DNA from: Sweltsa coloradensis
Lineage: Eukaryota > Arthropoda > Insecta > Plecoptera > Chloroperlidae
Length of the DNA: 64,000 bases
Direction: 5' to 3'
Assembly: GCA_024449915.1 (NCBI GenBank)
Contig: JAMZAV010000784.1
Coordinates: 62,001-126,000, forward strand
Below the pieces are notes generated by a model. The model made no database searches and was not told where the DNA came from. It saw only the letters and a list, made by a program, of their open reading frames with translations. The first letter of the stretch is position 1. Each line of letters begins with the position of its first letter. Below, in pieces: positions 57,480 to 64,000 of the stretch. Made by a program: the position numbers and the translations under genes.

Positions 57480-59280
57480 TCATGTGGCATCGACGTGAGT
57501 CTTCATATGTTTTCTGATAGCTGCTTTACTTTTAAATCCCTTTGAACAGATGTAGCAGAGAAACGTTCCGGCGAAGTGACTTCGTAAGTGGGCTTTAAGA
57601 GCGCCTGGAGTCCACCATTCTTTCTCGCAGGTCGGACACTTGAACGTCTTTTTCTCAGAGTGTGTACGTAGGTTGTGATCTCGCAGCCGAGATTGAGTCA
57701 ACAAGTCCTTGTTACAAATCTTACAGACCGCATCAGAGCGCGGACCGTGAAGTTTTGAGTGGTGTTGAAGTCCTATTGGATCTTTGAATGTTTTGTCACA
57801 ATCTTTGCAATGAAAAGGCCTCGACTCATTGTGAGAAAACATGTGATATTTCAATTGAGACTTATTAATAAAACCACGCGCACAGACCTCGCAGACGAAT
57901 GGCATTTTCTCTGTATGCGTCACCCTAGTATGATATCGCAGATGTTGAGCCACTTTAAAGTCTTTTCCGCAATGACATTTGAAGGGCCTCTCATTACCAT
58001 GGATCTTTATGTGGAACTCAAGTTTTATCTTGGTACTGAAACCTTTACCACACACATCACAAACAAAACTCTTCTCCTTGTGGGTTACCGAGTGGCCTCT
58101 AAGCTTTGTTTACATTTAAAGGTTTTACCACAATTAAGGTACATACACTTGAAAGGTCGGTCATCGCTGTGTGTCAGAAGGTGACTTTGAAGACTACTCT
58201 TTTCCCCAAAACCTTGACCACACACGGCACACAGGAAAGGTTTCTCTCCAGCATGTTTGCGCCAATGCCTCTTCATATTACATTGCAGATTAAAGGCTTT
58301 ACAACAAATAGGGCACTTATAGGCCTTAAGGTTGGAATGTGATAGCATATGTTGGGCAAGCTGGGCTTTGTCTGGAAAGGTTTTGATGCAGAGTTCACAC
58401 GCTTCGGGCTTCACTGACAAGTGTGTGTACGAGTGTATTTTCAGTTCGCGTGCAGTTCTGAACCTATTCTCACATTCAATGCACTCAAATGACCGAATAT
58501 TCGTATGAACGAGCTTATGTGTTTTCAAAATAGAGTTTTCCCTGAAGCCCTTTTTGCAGATCGAACAAACAAATGGTTTTACTTCTATAGGCCTATGAAT
58601 GATGGAGTGACTTTTTAGGTTGCGTGAATGTTTGTACGCTTTGCCACACGTGGGGCACTTGTAAGGCCGGTCTTCACTGTGGGTGCTCATGTGTTGTGAG
58701 AGTATACACCGTTTAATAAATCCTGCACCGCATTCTGCGCACACGAAAGGCTTAACATCAGCATGGTTGCGCATATGAAACTCATACCCATCCTTTGATG
58801 TAAAATCTTTGTTACAAATATCACAAACAAATTGTTCCCGAGGTTTGTGAGTGAATGAGTGTCTTTTAAGTTTGCCTGCGTCTTTATATGTTTTACCACA
58901 TGGGGATGGACAACGAAATGGTCTGTCGTCAGAGTGAGTGATCATGTGACCGATTAGATTAGACTTAGTTTTAAAACCTTTAGAGCAGATGTTGCAATGA
59001 AATATTGCTGTTAAGCTTTGGTCATGGGTGCTCATGTGACTTTTCAGATCAAGCTTTGATTTAAAACCCTTGAAGCAGATATTGCAGTGAAGTAGACCTG
59101 TTGTTCTCTGTCCATCACCCCTGGTGTTGTCTTTCAGTTGGCGCGGCTGCCCCACCCCCTTCTTGGAGGCGTTACGCTTGTTACCTTGGTTGATCTTCCG
59201 GGCAGGAGACTTGCGAACAACCTCAGTGTCTGGCGTTGAGTCGTCCGGCTGATGGTTGTGACGAGGAGACTTGGTCTCGT
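57480..59280 (-). CDS. Zinc-finger gene 3, C2H2 finger exon (one frame break)
   Basis: The acceptor (CTTGTTGCAG) ends at 59281; the exon then reads TKSPRHNHQPDD and the same basic linker as gene 2, in the same splice phase. About 19 fingers follow, against about 12 in gene 2; one has C-x3-C (CPSPCGKTY) and one C-x-C (KCHCGKDF). The frame from 59155 stops at 58085 inside finger 12, and fingers 13-19 lie in another frame (58055-57480). One missing base near 58097 explains this and could be a mutation or a read error. 'LK.HS..H'-type fingers recur periodically. The N-terminal exon is not found between 59281 and 64000. The product would be a nuclear DNA-binding protein. Confidence 0.88.
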
Positions 59281-59754
59281 CTGCAACAAGTCAATTATTT
59301 TTTTCGAAATTTGCTGCAGAGCACTCGCCTTCCACAATTAATGACTGCCCAACTCAACCAATTGGGATTGTACAAGTCATTGTTTTCAATGAAACGGCCG
59401 AGCAAAGAACGGGGAATGGTGAGCGCTCTGCGGGGATATATGATAATGATTTACTAACGGCTTGAAGAAAAGTAAGGATTTTCTTTAAGTTTTCATATTG
59501 GCGGTGGATTCTTGATTAGACGTGGATCTTAGTAGCCTATATAATGTACATAGCCCTACCTATTTAAATTACCTAGTTTAACTTTGAAGGCATGAAATCT
59601 TACTATTGTAACAAAATTTCAGGTAGGTTGGTTTTAAATAATGATAAAATTAAAGTTAAATGCAAGGCAATCCTGTATAGGACCTAGGCCTAGCCCTTTG
59701 AAGACAATACCACCAGTGTAGTAAAAGACATTAAAAAAATGCTGTATTCAAAAA

Positions 59755-60235
59755 GTCGGGAAAAAAATCAAAGAAACCACGATGTGGTTTAATGACAATA
59801 AACTCCTACTTAACTCATTAAAAACAAAGTTTATAAAATTTCAATCCTGTTACAGCCAAAACTAACATACTACCACAACAATTCAAAATACCGAAGATAA
59901 CTATATATCAAGCAAGAAAAAATACCGGATACCTAGGCATCCGCAGACCAAAACATAAATTGGAACCAACATTGTTCAAATTCAGCCAAATAGCTTAACT
60001 CAGCAATGTTTTGACTAAATAATTCAATACAGACAAATAGAAATATAGCTAAACTAGCTTATTTGGCAAATTTTTAATCCTACGTGCGCTATAATTATAT
60101 TACATCAAATTTTGGGGAAACTCTACTTCTGACAGCAAATTATTTTGTCTTAAAAAAGCGTTACGTGATATTCTCAACCTGGTTCAATCTAATGATACTT
60201 AGCCTACATTAAACCACATTGTTAAATTAAACCGC
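59755..60235 (+). pseudogene. LINE reverse transcriptase C-terminal remnant
   Basis: Reads TTMWFNDNKLLLNSLKTKF, later (N)INWNQHCSNS, then YIKFWGNSTSDSKLFCLKKA and LRDILN in mixed frames. These are the WF..NKL..N..KT.. and Y....WGN blocks of jockey/CR1-type LINEs. Many breaks. Confidence 0.65.
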
Positions 60236-60694
60236 TTTTAGCCGCTACTAATAGTTGATATTTTAAAATTTTGTTTTGCCTCAGAATCGATAAAATCGAT
60301 GAGCAATCGGTCAGAAGGGACAGGCAAAAAATTGACAAATGAGGCTGTTTTCTTGTAGACAAAATAATAATAGTTGAATCGCTCATGTATTTGATCAAAT
60401 TTTGGAACTATGCAATCATGGGGCAGAGTGCTTTTTCGAAAGATTAGGCCTATACATCTCAACTCAATTTCATTTCATTTGTTGGTCATAATGTGTTGCA
60501 GTTTTCTTTGTAATTTTTCTTGTATTTGGTAGCTAATTATCTTGGGAATCCCTTTCCATGTCTTGTACTTCCAAATTATTGTAACCTCTGATTGGCCGAA
60601 TTTTCGAAACTTGGTTGGCAAACGTGGTTTTACAACTAGTAGCTATTTACCTCCGCAAATTCAATTTTTATAAAGAAGTAATAATTTCTATGAT

Positions 60695-61090
60695 ACTAGG
60701 CCGCTTCGCAAACGCTTTTTCCAGTCGCGTTGATGGATGACATTTTTCAAAAAAAAAATCCTGTCCAATGATTTCTGTGCTTTAGTTTAAATTGGATCTC
60801 ATAACTTTGTTTATTTCCAATAAAAAAATAGTTTTGTTAATTAAAATGATTAATATATATATATATAATAATTATAATATATATATAATATATAATTATA
60901 AAATTAACAAACTATTTTTATGGAAATAACATATTATATATATATATTAATTTCTGTGGTAATACCAATAACCAATAGGCAATAGAATGTAAAATATCTC
61001 GAGGCCCACAGACATGCTTGTTGTAAGCATTGTAGGTGATATTTGTCAAATTTCTTTAATTACTTGATATTACTTGTTTATTATACTGGT
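60695..61090 (-). mobile_element. Helentron-type family A fragment (copy 8) with AT palindrome
   Basis: Minus-strand 3' end at 60695: GTTGATGGATGA region, hairpin and CCTAGT in reverse. Inside, 60847-60950 is a long TATA palindrome flanked by inverted AAAATAGTTTTGTTAATT. Then comes GCATTGTAGGTGA, as in copies 4 and 7. The 5' end is absent. Confidence 0.5.
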
Positions 61091-61104
61091 ATGCTCTACA
61101 CCCC

Positions 61105-61507
61105 CCGAGCAACCAAAGTGTGTGTTTGTTATCGACTTTCGGGACATTGAATAGATATTTACTTTAGAATGTTCACTGATTATTTAAGAAGCTTGCAAAA
61201 TAAAATAAGATCACGTCAAGCGATCAATAAACAGGCTTTACATTACTCAAAAGTCGTCACCAACGCATTCAAGTGCCACGGCAAGTCAACTTTGTCAACG
61301 ACCAACTTTCATGTTCTATGAACGGGGAATGCATCATGTTCAGTGGGAATTGAATATTGATGGAATTTTTCCCAAGACGGAGACAGATAAATTGAAGAAC
61401 ACCTGGAAAAAGTTTGGTTTAAACGATTTCTAAAAATCCATTTCGGCTCACAAATCAAACCAAAAACCAAAATGATTCTTACTATAGTGACATTAAAGGG
61501 CCTTTTA
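61105..61507 (-). other. Conserved intron segment of gene 3
   Basis: Related to 160-560 in the intron of gene 1, in the same orientation to the gene. AATGTTNACTGATTATTTAA, GCCACGGCAAGT and GGGCCTTTTATT are shared. It ends exactly where the family B element is inserted. Confidence 0.7.
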
Positions 61508-61508
61508 T

Positions 61509-62219
61509 TAAGCGAGCGAAGCGAGCGTTTCCATTTGAAAAAATACCTGCCGGAAAAATAGTCACTGGTTTTGTTTTTTTCTCGTTTTTTTCGTATGTCT
61601 CGCCATAACGTTCGAACGGAGGTTCGGATCAAGTTGAAATTTGGACCATCCGCAAGCTTCGATCTGGATTGAATGCCATTAGTTTTGTGGCAAAATTGTT
61701 CAAAAAGTTACAAAGTTACATTAAAGTTATACGATTTTTTTTTAAAAACCAATCGGCAACAAAATCTGAGGTGGCAAAATCATTTAGAATGTCCGTCCGG
61801 TCACGAACATGTTAATTTTATTTTGATCCGATAAGTAGTGTAGACAGAAATTAAATTTTAACAAAAGTAACGTTACCATGGCAACGAAAAGTCGCACGAG
61901 GTTTATGGCCACTATGCACTGTCACCTAGAAGTAATCAAAATACTATCGAGGAAGCAGTGTATTATTTGTTACCAAAGAGTTAAAATAGTTTTCCCAAGG
62001 AAATGATATCAAGGTCTTCTAGATAGCGATGGATTTTATGCACAAAGTAAAGGTTTACCCACGGGTTTACCCAAATACCTTGGCAATGATAAAAAATATT
62101 AGAAACATGGCCCCGTGGACAGCGAGCGTCGCAAATTTTAAAATTTAAAAAATGTGCAATGTGGGTCTAGCTATAGCACGTGCTCGCTTATCAATGCGTC
62201 TAACTGAGCGTTTCCTAGT
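61509..62219 (+). mobile_element. Helentron-type element, family B, copy 2
   Basis: 5' TTAAGCGAGCG (61508-61518, first T shared with host); subterminal GCTCGCTTA at 62182-62190; hairpin AATGC/GCGTT (62193-62197, 62208-62212); end CCTAGT at 62214-62219, then host T. The empty site in gene 1 reads TTTTATTGCAGTAACTG (557-573), so insertion was between T and T. 711 bp, non-coding, plus strand, opposite to the gene. Confidence 0.85.
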
Positions 62220-62231
62220 TGTAGTAACTGT

Positions 62232-62604
62232 ACACACACATAACAAAAACTTGTAGAAATACAGCCAAACCTTACACACTCAAAAGGAATGAGATCTAAA
62301 AAAAGGGCCAAGCTCATCTACCCTTCCACATAAACGTACAGTGTCCCATAACAGCATCCTCGAAAGCTTGGCAAAATAGAATTTGCGATTATTAATTTAA
62401 CGTAATAGTTTATCCAAGTTCTTTTTTTCAAATTAATTTAAACGTAATAACATGCAAATTCTATTTTGCCAAGCTTTTCGAGGATGCTGTTATGGGACAC
62501 TGTACGTTTATGTGGAAGGGTAGATGAGCTTGGCCCTTTTGTAGATCTCATTCCTTTTGAGTGTGTAAGGTTGGCTGTATTTCTACAAGTTTTTGTTATG
62601 TGTG
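62232..62604. repeat. Fold-back element E, copy 2
   Basis: Arms of about 155 bp (62232-62388 against 62455-62604): ACAAAAACTTGTAGAAATAC, CCAAGCTCATCTACCC, ACGTACAGTGTCCCATAACA pair with their inverses. Loop of about 65 bp. Inserted 12 bases after the family B element. Confidence 0.88.
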
Positions 62605-63800
62605 TGATCTCATTACTTTTTCAAGTTCCATTACAAAATTATTTGCTAAAATATAATATTTTTATCAAAGTTGATTTAAATTCTATGGTATTAGCAGTAA
62701 CAATATAGGATGTAAAATATCTAGACCCGGATTCATGTACATCCTGGGTATAGGTGGTATAACCATGGTATAACGACGGTATAAGGACTGGACCCCAATT
62801 CTTGAGTTCGTGGGAGATGAGTTGAAAACGCAATTTGAAAACGAAGTCGTTTTCGTTTTCGAAGGAATTGGTATTCTTGAACGGTATCGTGGAAAACGTC
62901 ATGGGTTGTGAGTTGAAAGCATTGATATTAAACCCCTATAGTAGGCTAGATTAGCAGTCTCCTATACCTCCGCACAGGCGCGAGCGTAGCAAATTGAAGA
63001 CTCAACCGGCCCATTTCAAGATGGCGATTTGGTGTTTTAATTTATGCTTTTTTAATGCAATAAAGTATTTTACTGGATTGTTTGATATGGTTTTAGCTTG
63101 TGCAGCATGGTATTAAACAAAAGAAACAATACGAAGTGATTGCATAAGGGAATTTAGTAATCATTTGGTGTTAAAGGCTAGTATGCTTACCTGTCAACCT
63201 GGCGGCAATCTTGAGAACTATTTGGCCACAAATCGCTCCCATTTGATTAACATGTAAACTGTCATTTTAAGATGGCTTCTAATTGTACCGGAAGTGGACC
63301 ACCGACTGCTGGTCTAGCCAATTATATAGGATGTCTATGGTTGAAAGAGTATCACGAAATCCAAACACTTTAAAAAGATTTGCGTATAGCAAAGAGCTCG
63401 AAAAAAGTTCTATATTTATTCTAGATGGCAGTGCCTTCATAAACGCGGGCCAATCGAAAGACAAGTTGTATGAAATGATTTGATTGTTGCAATTATGTAA
63501 ACAAACAGTTGAGCAAGTTCATATCAGAACGATGTTGTGCTGGCATAGGGTTGGCTAGGCTTGTCAAACATGTAATGTAAGTATGAATTTTACTAGTCCT
63601 ATAGCCAAATGGAACTTTAGACCTACACTTTTGCATTATAAATAATTTTCCACATCTGGGCCTAGGCCAGGGACGGTTTCTGATTTGTTTTATGAGAGTA
63701 TAATGACACCTTTTCTCGTTCCACACAAAGAAGAAAAATTTTAAATGTCCGCTATTTGTTTACGTATCGCACTTCCCGCCTAACTCTGCTTATACCGTCA
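62605..63800. other. No supported gene; possible YY1/ETS-type motifs
   Basis: The start continues the repeat seen at 24515-24620. AAGATGGCGATTT at 63020 and AAGATGGCTTC plus ACCGGAAGTGG at 63272-63299 resemble YY1 and ETS binding words. Two overlapping frames of about 60 codons at 63279-63483 have no domain. Confidence 0.35.
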
Positions 63801-64000
63801 AACAAGTGTCAAGTAACTATGGTTACTTGTTGATTGTATGCCAAGTGTTTAAGGCTTATTTTAAAACCTTTATTTGGAAGCCTTCCAACAAACTTTTCAA
63901 CTTTTTTTTTCAAAAGAGACTATATTTCTATAACCTTAATGTCCATGTAAAATATGAACATTGTAGTCCCACCCGTCTGGTCAGAATAGCGGGCCGACGT
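63801..64000 (-). mobile_element. Helentron-type family A fragment (copy 6), cut by the window edge
   Basis: Contains CAAGTAACTATGGTTACTTG and GTCCCACCCGTCTGGTCAGA, body words of copies 3, 4 and 5. Both ends are outside view or lost. Confidence 0.45.

Larger units (their letters stand above)
59281..64000 (-). other. Intron (at least 4.7 kb) upstream of the gene 3 finger exon
   Basis: Inferred from the acceptor at 59281 and the intron-derived segment at 61105-61507, homologous to the introns of genes 1 and 2. It is swollen by a LINE fragment, two Helentron-type pieces, a fold-back and another piece at the right edge. 59281-59754 and 60236-60694 hold nothing recognisable. Confidence 0.5.

Noticed and set aside
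63279..63483. Overlapping 61- and 66-codon frames on both strands
   Set aside because: Short, without a domain, and antisense to each other; not enough to call a gene.

Overview
The window is eukaryotic nuclear DNA, most likely from a marine invertebrate. It is AT-rich and intron-bearing, has no operons, and most of it is interspersed repeats. The species cannot be fixed from sequence alone. Frequent 'taggccta' words and the mix of hAT, rolling-circle, LTR, LINE and tRNA-SINE repeats fit that setting but prove nothing.

Host genes. Three paralogous C2H2 zinc-finger genes are spread across the window. Gene 1 (minus) shows its long N-terminal exon at 630-2194; its finger exon lies off the left edge. 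Gene 2 (plus) is seen whole: N-terminal exon 28492-30058, a 1501-bp intron, and a finger exon 31560-32911 with about 12 fingers. It carries a one-base frameshift near 28740. Gene 3 (minus) shows only its finger exon at 57480-59280, with about 19 fingers and a one-base break near 58097; its first exon is not found before the right edge. Intron DNA is shared among the three (1-629, 30059-30360, 61105-61507), so they arose by duplication. The products are probably nuclear DNA-binding proteins. The N-terminal exon has no KRAB, BTB, SCAN or ZAD domain. It is an acidic, probably disordered region with several SUMO-type motifs.

Mobile DNA. (a) Three families of non-autonomous rolling-circle elements of the Helentron/Helitron2 type share one 3' design (subterminal inverted repeat, AACGC/GCGTT hairpin, CCTAGT end) but have different, matched 5' ends. 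One copy has a paralogous empty site inside the window. (b) hAT-like elements with perfect 8-bp target duplications lie at 11089-12441, 18419-19257 and 34930-40351. The last is split by a Ty3/gypsy retrotransposon (35228-40094) with short LTRs and an intact 5-bp target duplication. (c) LINE remnants lie at 51480-52660 (itself split by the 3' end of another LINE), 52930-54420 and 59755-60235. (d) tRNA-derived SINEs are present, plus two 72-nt tRNA-like genes inside a short element with terminal inverted repeats.

Structured DNA. A 4.65-kb palindrome (13047-17698) has outer arms that match almost perfectly. A 4.4-kb element with long inverted ends (2274-6698) carries a 177-bp satellite. A 295-bp satellite fills 47340-49500, and many smaller fold-back elements are scattered throughout. 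No CRISPR array, rRNA or prokaryotic feature was seen.
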